Shown: positions 9,217 to 17,760, counted from the first letter of the stretch. The stretch is 64,000 nt of DNA from Cupriavidus gilardii (GCF_008801915.1 NZ_VZOV01000007.1:183895-247894); one strand, 5' to 3'. The notes: a model not told the origin generated them from the letters alone. Program-made: numbers and translations.

Positions 9217-9528
9217 ATGACTCGCCAATTGCTGATCGCACTCGGAACGCTGGCCGCCGGCGCGATGTTCGGTCTTGTCTCGCCCGCCCAGGCGCATTCG
9301 GACCGCCACGATCATCGGCATGGCTACCATCGGCACGAGCACTATCGTCCGGCCCCGCCGCATGTGCGGCACCGCGACTATCGCCACGACTACCATCGCT
9401 ACCATGCGCGACCGCACCACGGCCATGGCCATTACGTATCGCGCCCGGGACACCGCTATGTGCCCGAGCGCTGGGTGCGGGACTCGCACGGGCATGTCGT
9501 GCGGCGCCCCGGGTATTGGACCCGCTAA
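9217..9528 (+). CDS. Small His-rich secreted protein, YXWGXW-like tail
   Basis: The 103-residue protein starts at 9217, six bases after AGGAG. Residues 1-26 form a cleavable signal peptide ending AQA-HS. The mature part is extraordinarily rich in His, Arg and Tyr (runs such as HDHRHGYHRHEHYRPAP and HRDYRHDYHRYHARPHHGHGHY), which suggests periplasmic metal binding. The C-terminus PERWVRDSHGHVVRRPGYW resembles the W-x-x-D-x-x-G-H-x-V-x-x-PGYW ending of small YXWGXW-repeat envelope proteins. No function is known to me for this type. Its stop codon overlaps the stop of the convergent MFS gene by 4 bases. The 281 bases upstream hold no other gene. Confidence 0.85.
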   Translation: MTRQLLIALGTLAAGAMFGLVSPAQAHSDRHDHRHGYHRHEHYRPAPPHVRHRDYRHDYHRYHARPHHGHGHYVSRPGHRYVPERWVRDSHGHVVRRPGYWTR

Positions 9529-10733
9529 GGGGCGGCAGACGAATCGGCCTGCGGGTGCGCGCATGAACGGCCGCGCAGCCGCCAGGTCATCAGCACCGCC
9601 AGCGCGGCGGCAAGCGTTCCGACCATGAAGACCTGCGCGTGGCCGAACTGGTCGGCGACCCAGCCTGCCACCGGACCGGTCGCGCCGTAAGCGAGGTCCT
9701 GGAACGCCGCGAAGCCGCCGATCGCGGTACCGCGCAGATGCGCGGGCACGCGCCTGACCGCTTCCAGCCCCATCGACGGAAACACCATCGAGCAGCCGAT
9801 GCCGGTCAGCAACGCGCCGATCATCGCCGCGCCGGGCCCGGGTGCGAGCCACAGCATCGCCTGTCCCGCGGCTTCGACCGCCAGCGAGGCCAGCGCCACC
9901 GGCACTCCGCCGAACCGGTCCGGCAAGGTGCCGCACAGCAGGCGAATCGCGACAAAGCCCAGGCCGAAACAGGTCAGGCCGTAGCCGGCGCCATGCCAGC
10001 CATTGGCCAGAAAATACAGCGGGAAGAAGGCGCCCAGCGCGGCGAAGCCGATGCCCTGCAGGCCGACCACGACGCCTGGTTGCCAGATGCGTCCCAGCAC
10101 CTGCACGAACGGCGGGCGGCGTCCCGTCTGCGGCGGTGCAGCCGGTTCCGTTCGCCACAGCATCAGCGCGCCGAGCGCCGGCATGGCGGCGCAGACCAGC
10201 ATCAGCCCGGCAAAGCCGCAGCGCTCCAGCAGCCAGAGCCCCACCGGCCCGCCCGCGGCGAAGGCGCCGTACATGCCGGTGCCGACCAGCGCCATCACCA
10301 GGCCCGAGCGCGCCGGTCCCATCGTCGCCATGCCCCAGGCGAGCATGCCGACCAGCGCGGCGCTTTCGCCAAGCCCGAGCAGCAGCCGGCCCGCGAGCAG
10401 CACCGCATAGGCGGCCGTGCCGTGGCCGAGCGATGGCAACGACGACCACCAGCACAACAGTGCCGCGAGCGCGTACAGGAGGAGACCGCGGAACATCGCG
10501 GCCTTGCCGCCGCGTTCGTCGGCCAGCCGTCCGGCCCAGCCGCGGCTCAGGATCGTCGACAGGAAGGCAATGCCGACGGCCAGGCCGGAGGCGACATTGC
10601 CCATGCCCAGGGTCTGCGCGACATGGAGCGCCACGGCGGGCATCGCCATGGCGACAGCGAGGTAGGTCAGAAACAGCGCCATGGTCATCCAGACCAGCCG
10701 GCGCAGCGAAGAATCTTGCAGGACGTTCGACAT
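9525..10733 (-). CDS. MFS transporter, YfcJ/YhhS-like
   Basis: This 402-residue inner-membrane secondary transporter has about 12 hydrophobic helices. The phrase LGMGNVASGLAVGIAFLSTILSRGWAGRLADERGGK (about 40-75) contains the loop 2-3 MFS motif and closely follows the pattern of the YfcJ/YhhS (UPF0226) group, some of which export sugars or drugs. A second motif, GTAIGGFAAFQDLAYGATGPVAGWVADQFG, lies near residue 345. MSNVLQ at 10733 is chosen over the longer frame because GAAGGAG lies upstream and the extra 30 residues look non-coding. Substrate unknown. It is downstream of the HU-like gene on the same strand but separated by a terminator, so it has its own promoter in 10734-10970. Confidence 0.88.
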   Translation of the reverse strand: MSNVLQDSSLRRLVWMTMALFLTYLAVAMAMPAVALHVAQTLGMGNVASGLAVGIAFLSTILSRGWAGRLADERGGKAAMFRGLLLYALAALLCWWSSLPSLGHGTAAYAVLLAGRLLLGLGESAALVGMLAWGMATMGPARSGLVMALVGTGMYGAFAAGGPVGLWLLERCGFAGLMLVCAAMPALGALMLWRTEPAAPPQTGRRPPFVQVLGRIWQPGVVVGLQGIGFAALGAFFPLYFLANGWHGAGYGLTCFGLGFVAIRLLCGTLPDRFGGVPVALASLAVEAAGQAMLWLAPGPGAAMIGALLTGIGCSMVFPSMGLEAVRRVPAHLRGTAIGGFAAFQDLAYGATGPVAGWVADQFGHAQVFMVGTLAAALAVLMTWRLRGRSCAHPQADSSAAP

Positions 10734-10871
10734 CGACCGCCACTCCTTCACAGGGAGGGCGGCACCGGAACGGTCGACGGACGGGAAACGACGCAGACGC
10801 GAGGGAATGACGCAAGCGGCCAACGCACACCGCCAGTCGGCCGCAGGTGCCGCTGGTGATGCGTTGATTCA

Positions 10872-10885
10872 CGTAAACGCTTACG
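10872..10885. promoter_or_regulatory. Possible LacI-type operator in MFS upstream region
   Basis: CGTAAACGCTTACG has CGTAA/TTACG arms around a central CG, like LacI/PurR-family operators. It lies about 140 bp upstream of the MFS start in the roughly 240-bp region (10734-10973) that otherwise holds no feature I can name. No LacI-type gene is in the window, so this is weak. Confidence 0.3.
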
Positions 10886-10973
10886 GCCGCGCCGCCCGGA
10901 ACATCGTTGTCGAGAACGACGTCAGGAACGCAGCGGGGGCGATTCTAACCGCGTTCCCGGTGCGCACAATAAA

Positions 10974-11002
10974 AAACCCTCGCCTCAACGAGGCGAGGGT
11001 TT
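10974..11002 (-). terminator. Rho-independent terminator of the HU-like gene
   Basis: The 12-bp stem AAACCCTCGCCT (10974-10985) / AGGCGAGGGTTT (10991-11002) has a 5-base loop. On the minus strand it is followed by a T-run (the complement of the A-run at 10971-10976). It lies 48 bp beyond the stop of the HU-like gene. Confidence 0.9.
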
Positions 11003-11049
11003 GCGTGCCGGCGCGTATCGCGCCGAGGCAGGCCGGGGATGCGGGCCGA

Positions 11050-11490
11050 TTACAGCGCCGCGTCCTTCAGCTTCTTCAGCGCGCGGACCTTGACCTTGAC
11101 CGACGCCGGCTTGGCAGCGAACCACTGCTCCTGGCCGGTGAACGGGTTCTTGCCGAAACGCTTCTTGGTGGCGGGCACTTGCACGGCGGTGACCTTCAGC
11201 AGGCCGGGCAGCGTGAATTCGCCCGCGCCCTTCTTGTTCAGCGCGCCGATCATGGTGCTTTCCAGCTGGGCCAGCACGGTCTTGACCGTCTTCGGATCGA
11301 GCTCGGTCTGCGCGACCAGGTGCGACACCAGGCTGGACTTGTTGAAGGTGTCCTTCAGCGGCTTGGGCGTCGGCGCTGCCGGCGCTGCCTTCTTGGCGGC
11401 CTTCACCGGAGCGGCGGCCTTCTTGGCGGGCGCCTTGGCGGCGGTCTTGGTTGCTGCAGTCTTCGCGGTCGGTTTAGCTTTGGTGGCCAT
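11050..11490 (-). CDS. HU-family DNA-binding protein with histone-H1-like N-terminal tail
   Basis: This is a nucleoid protein of 146 residues. Residues 1-45 are a low-complexity Ala/Lys/Pro tail (MATKAKPTAKTAATKTAAK...) like bacterial histone-H1 mimics. Residues 46-146 form an HU/IHF fold (FNKSSLVSHLVAQTELDPKTVKTVLAQLESTMIGALNKKG) with the DNA-arm segment LLKVTAVQVPATKKRFGKNPFTGQEQWF and a basic C-terminus KVKVRALKKLKDAAL. The HU half contains FGKNPFTGQ where canonical HU has R-x-G-R-N-P-x-T-G. Such tailed HU proteins occur in Burkholderiales. The start at 11490 (MATKAK) is chosen for the typical N-terminus; no strong ribosome site is visible. It is monocistronic with its own terminator. Confidence 0.93.
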   Translation of the reverse strand: MATKAKPTAKTAATKTAAKAPAKKAAAPVKAAKKAAPAAPTPKPLKDTFNKSSLVSHLVAQTELDPKTVKTVLAQLESTMIGALNKKGAGEFTLPGLLKVTAVQVPATKKRFGKNPFTGQEQWFAAKPASVKVKVRALKKLKDAAL

Positions 11491-11707
11491 ATCGATGTCG
11501 TGAACAGGTTCAATGTTGGAGCGCAGTACCGTCGGAAGCCGCCGGGCAGCGCCGCGCACAGAATAGCAAAACGGGCGAACGGTGCCTATTTTCAAGGGGT
11601 TTTCGGCGTGATTTGGCGGTTGGGCCAAGCAATGTGTCGCGCGGATGCCACCATCCCCGCGCTCGTCGCCGTCGCGATGCCGTGCGCGCTCCGATTCGGT
11701 GCCCCGA

Positions 11708-12616
11708 TCAGCGGCGTTGCGCGACCCAGATCCCGGCCACGATCGCGGCCAGTCCGACGCCGTGATACCAGCTCGGCCACTCGCCCAGCAGCAGCGTGGA
11801 CAGGATCGCCGCAAAGGCCGGCGTCAGCGTGACGAAGAACACCGGCAGCTGCGCGCCGGCACGCGCGACCGCGCGATCCCAGGCGAAATACGCCAGCAGC
11901 GACGGCACCGTGGCGACGTAGGCGAGGATGCCGACCGTCCTGGTGCTCCAGACGATGGCCTGGCCGTCGATGCCGAGCTCCCAGGCGACGAAGGGCACGC
12001 TGACCGCCACGCCGGCGACGATCTGCGCGTACAGCAGCACGATCAGCGGCAGCGCCGGCCGCTGCTTGCGCAGCAGCCACGTATAGCCGCTCCAGGCCAG
12101 CGTCGCCGCCAGCATGAACAGGTCGCCGGGCACGAAGTCGAGTTGCGCGAGCCGGCCCAGTTCGCCGCGCACCAGCACGAAGGTCACGCCGACCAGGCAC
12201 AGCAGCGCGCCCGCGATATGGCTGCGCGTGGCCGGCTCGCGAAAGAACGTCACGCCGACCGCCAGCAGGAACAGCGGCATCGATGCGCCGATCAGCGTCA
12301 CGTTGATCGGCGTCGACGTCGTCAGCGCCAGATACTGCAGCGCGTTATAGCTGGCGATCGACAGCACGCCGAGGGCGAGGATCAGTCCCGCGTGGCGCCG
12401 CAACGCGGCCGCGTGCTCGCGCACGCCGCTCCACGCCAGCGGCGTCAGCAGCAGCCCGGCCAGCAGCCAGCGCAGGAAATTGAGCGTGATCGGCGGCACG
12501 GCGCCGGCCGCCAGATGGCCGACGATGGCGTTGCCGGCCCAGCTCAACGGCGGAAATGCCAGCAGGAAGAGGGTCAGCCAGCCGGCGCGCGAGCCGGCGA
12601 TCGGGGAGGTGGGCAT
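11708..12616 (-). CDS. EamA/DMT-superfamily transporter
   Basis: This 302-residue inner-membrane protein has ten predicted helices in two EamA repeats (about 12-140 and 155-295), the normal size for drug/metabolite exporters of the RhaT/YdcZ class. Repeat 1 has the common PPLSWAGNAIVGHLAAG...PITLNFLRWLLAG pattern and repeat 2 the ATLAWSGYTWLLRK pattern. Family members export amino acids, purines or metabolites; nothing here defines the substrate. The ATG at 12616 has only a weak ribosome site. It is divergent from the histidine kinase with a 237-bp gap. Confidence 0.88.
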   Translation of the reverse strand: MPTSPIAGSRAGWLTLFLLAFPPLSWAGNAIVGHLAAGAVPPITLNFLRWLLAGLLLTPLAWSGVREHAAALRRHAGLILALGVLSIASYNALQYLALTTSTPINVTLIGASMPLFLLAVGVTFFREPATRSHIAGALLCLVGVTFVLVRGELGRLAQLDFVPGDLFMLAATLAWSGYTWLLRKQRPALPLIVLLYAQIVAGVAVSVPFVAWELGIDGQAIVWSTRTVGILAYVATVPSLLAYFAWDRAVARAGAQLPVFFVTLTPAFAAILSTLLLGEWPSWYHGVGLAAIVAGIWVAQRR

Positions 12617-12853
12617 GCGAAAGGAGGGGGCGAGCGCGCAGGCGTCGATGCCGGCGGCGCGGTGGCGTAGACACTGGAGCGCGCATTATGCCGCCAACGG
12701 CGGGTTCGCATGCGCCAGGCCCCGCTTTTGCAGGGGGATTGCGCGCTCGCAACCCTACCGGCGTGCTACCCCCGATCGGGGATGGCGTATTCAACCTCGG
12801 TTACCGCAGAGTGCAACCGAAATCAGTACGGCGGCGCAGCGTTAGGGCATACC

Positions 12854-14413
12854 ATGTCCGCTTTCCGCCGGTCTGGCAGCTCAAACGGTCACGTCATGTA
12901 CGCCATCCTGCCCGCCTTCGTCTCGTCGATCTTTCTCGGTTACGGCCTCTACGTGCTGGTGACGAGGGGCGTCACGCGTCTGACCACGACGTTCTTCCTG
13001 ATGTGCGCGACGACGTTCGCGTGGCAGGGAACCTGGGCCTTCCTGTTCCAGACCACGCATCCCGACGTGGCGCTGCTGCTGGCCAAGGTCGGCTATCTGT
13101 TCATCGTCTTCCTGCCGACCACCTTCTATCACTTCATCACCGAGGTAACCGAGCGCCGCGGCGAGCGGCCGTGGCTGCTGGTGTCCTACGGCATGTCGCT
13201 GTTGCTGGCGGTGGTATTGCTGACATCCGATCGGCTGGTCTCCGATTACTACCTCTACGGCTTCGGCAACTACCCGCGCGCCGGGATTCTGCACCCGGTC
13301 CATGTCGCGCAGACCGTGCTGCTGGCGCTGCGCAGCGGCTGGCTGCTGCTCGATGCGCGGCGCGGCGCGGTGGGCGAGAAGCGCCAGCGCCTGACGCTGT
13401 GCCTGTGGAGCCTGGGCCTGTATTCGCTGGCCGCGATCGACTATGCAGTCAATTACGGCCACGACTTCTATCCGCCGGGCGTGGTCTTCATCGCGGTGAG
13501 CCTGGGCATCATCGCGCTGTCGATCGTCCGCTACGACCTGATGCATCCATACTCGCTGGCGGCCACCGTGGCCCACGAAGTGCGCACGCCGCTGGCGACC
13601 ATCCGCATGCAGACGCAGGAACTGGCGGCGGTCTGGCCGACCGTGCTGGACGGCTATCGCTGCGCCGTCGAGCATGGCCTGATCGAAGATGGCCTGCGCC
13701 CCGGCCAGCTCGAGCGGCTGCCGACGCTGCTTCGCGCGATCCGTGGCGAGGTCGACGGCACCCAGGCCGTGATCGAAATGGCGCTCGCCTCGATCACGCT
13801 GGAGCGGCTCGACCGCGGCAGCTTCGTGCCGCACGGCGTCGCGCAATGCGTCCAGTCCGCGCTGGAACGCTACCCGTTCCGCGCCGGCGAGCGCGAACGG
13901 GTTTCGGTGCGGGCGATACCGGACGGCTGGCGCTTCCGCGGCTCCGACACGCTGCTGGTCTACGTGTTGTTCAATCTGTTGAAGAACGCGCTGCAGGCGA
14001 TGCGCGCACATCAGGCCGACGCCGCAGACGGCGGCCGCATCGAGATCTCGGCGCGCGAATCGGGCGGCTTCTATCAGCTGCGCGTAAGCGATACCGGTCC
14101 CGGGATTCCGGCGGACGTGCTGCCGCGCATCTTCGATCCGTTCTTCTCGACCAAGCCGCACGGCAGCGGCGCCGGCATGGGGCTGGCGTTCTGCCGGCGC
14201 GTGATGGAGGCCTTCGGCGGCCGCATCGACTGCCAATCGGCGCCGGGCCGCCATACCGTCTTCACGCTGCATCTGCCGGTCGCGGTGGCGGCCGAGCCGC
14301 CGGAGCCGGCGCACGCGGCCGCCGCGATCGGCCCGCTCGATGCGCTCGAGCGGATCGAGCCGATGCAGCCGATGCAGTCGATCCAGCCACTCGGCCACGG
14401 CACGGCCGCCTGA
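12854..14413 (+). CDS. Orphan 7TM-sensor histidine kinase (CqsS/LqsS-like)
   Basis: This is a membrane sensor kinase. From the ATG at 12854 it is 519 residues; an ATG at 12896 (MYAILPAF) is equally possible. About seven hydrophobic helices fill residues 15-232. The H-box is AHEVRTPLA with phospho-acceptor His241. The ATPase domain has the N-box NLLKNALQAM, G1 DTGPGI, F-box FDPFFSTK and G2 GAGMGLAF. The phrase GLAFCRRVMEAFGGRIDCQSAPG...TVFTLHLP is close to the ending I know from quorum-sensor kinases of the CqsS/LqsS class. There is no receiver domain, response regulator or CqsA/LqsA-type synthase beside it, so it is an orphan. The C-terminal 50 residues are Pro/Ala/Met-rich (EPMQPMQSIQPL). 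The ligand class is inference; kinase identity is firm. Confidence 0.85.
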   Translation: MSAFRRSGSSNGHVMYAILPAFVSSIFLGYGLYVLVTRGVTRLTTTFFLMCATTFAWQGTWAFLFQTTHPDVALLLAKVGYLFIVFLPTTFYHFITEVTERRGERPWLLVSYGMSLLLAVVLLTSDRLVSDYYLYGFGNYPRAGILHPVHVAQTVLLALRSGWLLLDARRGAVGEKRQRLTLCLWSLGLYSLAAIDYAVNYGHDFYPPGVVFIAVSLGIIALSIVRYDLMHPYSLAATVAHEVRTPLATIRMQTQELAAVWPTVLDGYRCAVEHGLIEDGLRPGQLERLPTLLRAIRGEVDGTQAVIEMALASITLERLDRGSFVPHGVAQCVQSALERYPFRAGERERVSVRAIPDGWRFRGSDTLLVYVLFNLLKNALQAMRAHQADAADGGRIEISARESGGFYQLRVSDTGPGIPADVLPRIFDPFFSTKPHGSGAGMGLAFCRRVMEAFGGRIDCQSAPGRHTVFTLHLPVAVAAEPPEPAHAAAAIGPLDALERIEPMQPMQSIQPLGHGTAA

Positions 14414-14455
14414 CGCGACGGCCGTGCCGCAGGTCAGCCCGAGCGGCCGACCTGC
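14401..14455. terminator. Two adjacent hairpins between convergent genes
   Basis: CACGGCCG (14401-14408)/CGGCCGTG (14419-14426) and GCAGGTC (14429-14435)/GACCTGC (14449-14455) form successive stems between the kinase and thioesterase stops. Neither has a T-run, so termination is only suggested by position. Confidence 0.45.
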
Positions 14456-14462
14456 TTCGCTG

Positions 14463-14960
14463 CTAGTTGGCCAGCACCGGCGCGCTGACCTCATACTCCT
14501 TGACCCGCTCGACGATCTCCTTCGGGAATCGCGCGATCCGCTTGTCCTTGTCGGCGAACACGATCTGCTGGTAGCCCAGCGAAACCGGCCGCTCGTCGAC
14601 GCAGAAGCGGAACAGCAGATACGCCGAGCACTGCTTGACCTGGAAGGTGTTCAGGTAGCAGTCCACACGCTGGAACGGGAAGGTCTCCTCGACATATTCC
14701 TGGTGCGCGCGCTTGGTCACGAAGACGCCGCCAGCGGCCAGCAGGTTGCCGTGGATGCATTCGTGGAACCAGCGCTCGCGGCAGATGCCCTGCCATTCGA
14801 AATAGCGCGCGAAGTAGGTGTTCATGAAGGCGTTGGAATCCTTCAGATAGATGTCGATCGTGTGGTGGAACGTCTTGCGGGGAGGGGTTTCGACCTGGTC
14901 CTGCGCCAGCTGGCTGGTACCGCGGTTCAGGATGTGGGGAATCACGTCACGCATCAACAT
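14463..14960 (-). CDS. Hot-dog-fold acyl-CoA thioesterase family protein
   Basis: This 165-residue protein has the size of a single hot-dog domain. The segment RKTFHHTIDIYLKDSNAFMNTYFARYFEWQGICRERWFHECI (about 28-70) matches the pattern of 4-hydroxybenzoyl-CoA/YbgC- and enediyne-type thioesterases (D-x-N-x-M...Y-x-x-YFEWQ). VDCYLNTFQVKQCSAYLLFRFCVDE (about 98-122) supplies the central strands. Such enzymes hydrolyse acyl-thioesters from CoA or carrier protein in the cytosol. The ATG at 14960 has AGGAG at a good distance. The gene stands alone, convergent with the sensor kinase. Substrate unknown. Confidence 0.8.
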   Translation of the reverse strand: MLMRDVIPHILNRGTSQLAQDQVETPPRKTFHHTIDIYLKDSNAFMNTYFARYFEWQGICRERWFHECIHGNLLAAGGVFVTKRAHQEYVEETFPFQRVDCYLNTFQVKQCSAYLLFRFCVDERPVSLGYQQIVFADKDKRIARFPKEIVERVKEYEVSAPVLAN

Positions 14961-15161
14961 GGAAAAGCTCCTGGATCAATGGCTGCGAGCGGCAGCCTCG
15001 CTTGCCCCCGGGGGAGAGGGGGCATGGCGCATTCTGGCCGGAGACCCTGCACGGACGTCACCCAACCTTTGCGGGTAGACGAGGGGCTGCGCACGTAAGC
15101 GGAACTTGCCATTGCCGTCCCGCCGCTGACTGCGTGATGCCGCACCAACCCGCGGTAAACC

Positions 15162-15181
15162 CTAGTGGTATAGGTAACTAG
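15162..15181. promoter_or_regulatory. Candidate HutC/UTRA-type GntR operator
   Basis: CTAGT (15162-15166) and ACTAG (15177-15181) flank TGGTATAGGTA, close to the TGGTATAGACCA-like operators of UTRA-domain GntR regulators. It lies about 155 bp before the GntR gene, in the 374-bp gap 14961-15334 that holds no other gene. Confidence 0.45.
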
Positions 15182-15210
15182 ACCTTATTACAGTGGCAGT
15201 TCGCCGAGTC

Positions 15211-15248
15211 CGCTCACTGAGTTCGGTCACCGGGTTCGCTCACTGAGT
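15211..15248. repeat. 12-bp direct repeat upstream of the GntR gene
   Basis: CGCTCACTGAGT occurs at 15211-15222 and again at 15237-15248 (26-bp period). Between them GTTCGGTCACCGGG is a partly related sequence. The role is unknown; it could be a direct-repeat protein site or a small duplication in the GntR leader. Confidence 0.5.
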
Positions 15249-15334
15249 CCGTTTCCCGGGGCCGCGCGTTCGTTTGCATCGGGCCCGTCCGCTGCCCTGC
15301 GTCGCGCTTCGGCCCCACCGTCTGCCGCCCATCG

Positions 15335-16102
15335 ATGTCCGATTCCCTGTCCTCGACCGAACTGTTGTCGCGCAGCCGCGAGCCGGTCTATCTGCAGCTG
15401 GCGACCATCTTCCGCCGCCGCATCGAGAGCGGGGTCTGGCGGCCCGGCGAACGGATCCCTTCGCTCGAGGACCTGTGCCGGCAGTACGGGGTCGCGCGCA
15501 TGACGATGCATCACGCGCTGTCGGTACTTGACGACGAAGGCCTGGTCGCGCGCTCGCGCGGCCGCGGCACCTTCGTCAAGGGCGGTTGCAAGCGGCGCCG
15601 GCCGGTGTCGCTGCCGGTCACCTGGGGCCAGGCGGTCGAGGTCGGCGAGCAGCTAGGCACCGAGGCGCTGGTCGAGTCCGCGGGCAGCGTGCCGTTGCCC
15701 GACGAGCTCGGCATGCCGTGCGAGGCCGAGCGCGCGCCCGCCTACCACTTCCTGCGCCGGCTGCACCGGCTCGACGGCCGGCCCTTCGCGATCGGCGAGG
15801 TCTATATCGAGGAAGGCCTGTTCGCGCGCAATCCGCGCGCGTTCCGGCAGGGCGCGTCGGTGCCGGTGCTGGATCGCTTTCCGGGGCTGCGGGTATCGAG
15901 CGCCCGCCAGCGGCTGTCGATCATCGCGGCCGGTGCGGAATCGGCCGCCGCGCTGGCGCTGCCGGTCGGCGCGCCGGTCGCGGAGCTGCGCCGCCACGCA
16001 TGCGCCGATGGCGTGATCGTCTATTACGCGCGCATCGAATTTCCGACCGAATATGTCTGCCTCGACTTCGATCTGCTCGACCCGGGCGGCCTGGCCGGAT
16101 GA
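15335..16102 (+). CDS. GntR-family regulator, HutC/UTRA subfamily
   Basis: This is a ligand-responsive transcription factor of 255 residues. The winged helix spans about 15-82, with EPVYLQLATIFRRRIESGVWRPGERIPSLEDLCRQYGVARMTMHHALSVLDDEGLV and the wing SRGRGTFV. The UTRA effector domain follows (about 95-250), with HFLRRLHRLDGRPFAIGEVYI and the terminal YARIEFPTEYVCLDFDL typical of the fold. The gene precedes a ThDP enzyme by 71 bp in the same direction and probably controls the 16174-19594 cluster. The effector cannot be read from sequence. Confidence 0.92.
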   Translation: MSDSLSSTELLSRSREPVYLQLATIFRRRIESGVWRPGERIPSLEDLCRQYGVARMTMHHALSVLDDEGLVARSRGRGTFVKGGCKRRRPVSLPVTWGQAVEVGEQLGTEALVESAGSVPLPDELGMPCEAERAPAYHFLRRLHRLDGRPFAIGEVYIEEGLFARNPRAFRQGASVPVLDRFPGLRVSSARQRLSIIAAGAESAAALALPVGAPVAELRRHACADGVIVYYARIEFPTEYVCLDFDLLDPGGLAG

Positions 16103-16173
16103 TCCAGCAGGCCGGCTCACCTATCCCCAACCGATTTCAATTCGATCGACCTGAGACCAAGGAAGCGCGCAAT

Positions 16174-17760
16174 ATGGAGACCAACCCAACCCAGCAAGCC
16201 GGGCAGACGCTGAACGGCGCCGAGAGCCTGGTCAAGACCCTGCTCGCCTGCGGCGTCGATACCTGCTTTGCCAATCCTGGCACCAGCGAGATGCATTTCG
16301 TCGCGGCGCTCGACCGCATTCCCGGCATGCGCTGCGTGCTGGGTTTGTTCGAGGGCGTGGTCACGGGCGCGGCCGACGGCTATGCCCGCATGGCCGACAA
16401 GCCGGCGGCGACGCTGCTGCATTGCGGACCGGGCCTGGCCAACGGCCTGGCCAATCTGCACAACGCACGGCGCGCGCAGACGCCGATCGTCAATATCATC
16501 GGGGACCAGGCCACCTATCACCGGCCGCTCGATGCGCCGCTGACAGCCGACACCGAGGGCTGGGCGCGTCCCGTATCGGTCTGGACCCGCACCGCGCAGC
16601 GCGCCGATCAGGTCGGGGCCGATGCCGCGGCCGCGGTGCAGGCCGCCTGCGCCGCGCCCGGCGGCGTGGCCAGCCTGATCCTGCCGTCCGACGTGTGCTG
16701 GGACGAAGGCGGCAAGGTGGCCGCGCCGCTGCCGCCGCTGAGCGCGCCCAAGGTGTCCCCGGACGCGATCGAGCAGGCCGCGCGCTGGCTGCGCTCCGGC
16801 CAGCCGACGCTGCTGGTGCTGGCCGGCACGGCGCTGCGCGAGGCGCCGCTGGCCGATGCGCACCGCATCGCCGCTGCCACCGACGCGCGGCTGATCACGC
16901 CGATGTCCAATGCGCGCGTGTCGCGCGGGCGCGGCCGCTTCGCCGTCGAGCGCGTGCCTTACTCCGGCGATGCCGCGCGCGCCAGGCTGGCCGGCATCCG
17001 CCAGGTGATCCTGGTCGGCGCGCCGCCGCCGGTGACCTTCTTCGCCTATCCCGGCAAGTCGCCGCGCCCCTATCCCGAGGACGCGCAGATCCACGTGCTG
17101 GCCCGTCCCGAGCAGGACCTGGCCGATGCGCTGGCGCGCCTGGCCGACGCGCTCGGCGCGCCCGCGGTGCCGGTGCCTGATGGCCCCACCCCGGCTGTCG
17201 CACCGGCCGGCGTCGCCAGCGGCGCGGTAACGTCCGAAGCCGTCGCGCAGACGCTGAGCGCGCTGCTGCCGGAGCAGGCTGTCGTGGTCGAGGAGAGCGT
17301 CAGCTTCGGCCGCGCTTTCTATCCCGGCACCGTGCATGCCGCCCCGCACGATTGGCTGCAGCTGACCGGCGGCGCCATCGGCGCCGGCCTGCCGCTGGCG
17401 GTCGGTGCCGCCGTGGCCGTGCCGGACCGGCGCGTGGTTGCGCTGCAGGCCGACGGCTCCGGCATGTACACCGTGCAGTCGCTGTGGACGATGGCGCGCG
17501 AGCAGCTCGACGTTACCGTGGTGGTGCTGGCCAATCGCAAGTACGCGATCCTGCTGGGCGAACTGGCCGGCGTCGGCGCCAATCCGGGCAAGACGGCACT
17601 GGACATGCTCGACATCGGCAATCCGGATCTCGACTGGGTCAAGCTCGCCGCCGGCATGGGCGTCGAGGGCGCGCGCGCGGCCGACATGGAGAGCTTTGCC
17701 GATCTGTTCGCGATGGCGAACAAGCGCAAGGGGCCGTTCCTGATCGAGCTGGTGATTTGA
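16174..17760 (+). CDS. Thiamine-diphosphate enzyme, acetolactate-synthase/benzoylformate-decarboxylase-like
   Basis: This 528-residue ThDP enzyme has the three-domain layout PYR (about 10-175), central (about 200-325) and PP (about 365-525). The activating glutamate is Glu60 in LGLFEGVVTGAADGYARM. The ThDP/Mg motif is ADGSGMYTVQSLW...LANRKYAIL (about 426-459), with Ala-Asp-Gly-Ser in place of the usual GDGS. It is annotated in relatives as acetolactate synthase large subunit, but no small subunit is nearby and the context (GntR, DUF35 protein, thiolase) points to a catabolic 2-keto acid decarboxylase or acyloin lyase. The start is chosen for AAGGAAG eight bases upstream. Substrate unknown. 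Confidence 0.85.
   Translation: METNPTQQAGQTLNGAESLVKTLLACGVDTCFANPGTSEMHFVAALDRIPGMRCVLGLFEGVVTGAADGYARMADKPAATLLHCGPGLANGLANLHNARRAQTPIVNIIGDQATYHRPLDAPLTADTEGWARPVSVWTRTAQRADQVGADAAAAVQAACAAPGGVASLILPSDVCWDEGGKVAAPLPPLSAPKVSPDAIEQAARWLRSGQPTLLVLAGTALREAPLADAHRIAAATDARLITPMSNARVSRGRGRFAVERVPYSGDAARARLAGIRQVILVGAPPPVTFFAYPGKSPRPYPEDAQIHVLARPEQDLADALARLADALGAPAVPVPDGPTPAVAPAGVASGAVTSEAVAQTLSALLPEQAVVVEESVSFGRAFYPGTVHAAPHDWLQLTGGAIGAGLPLAVGAAVAVPDRRVVALQADGSGMYTVQSLWTMAREQLDVTVVVLANRKYAILLGELAGVGANPGKTALDMLDIGNPDLDWVKLAAGMGVEGARAADMESFADLFAMANKRKGPFLIELVI

Noticed and set aside
15211..15248. Attachment site for an integrated element
   Set aside because: The 12-bp direct repeats lie only 26 bp apart with no integrase or tRNA.
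16174..17760. Biosynthetic acetolactate synthase (ilvB/ilvI)
   Set aside because: No regulatory small subunit or ilvC nearby; context is a GntR-controlled DUF35/thiolase cluster.
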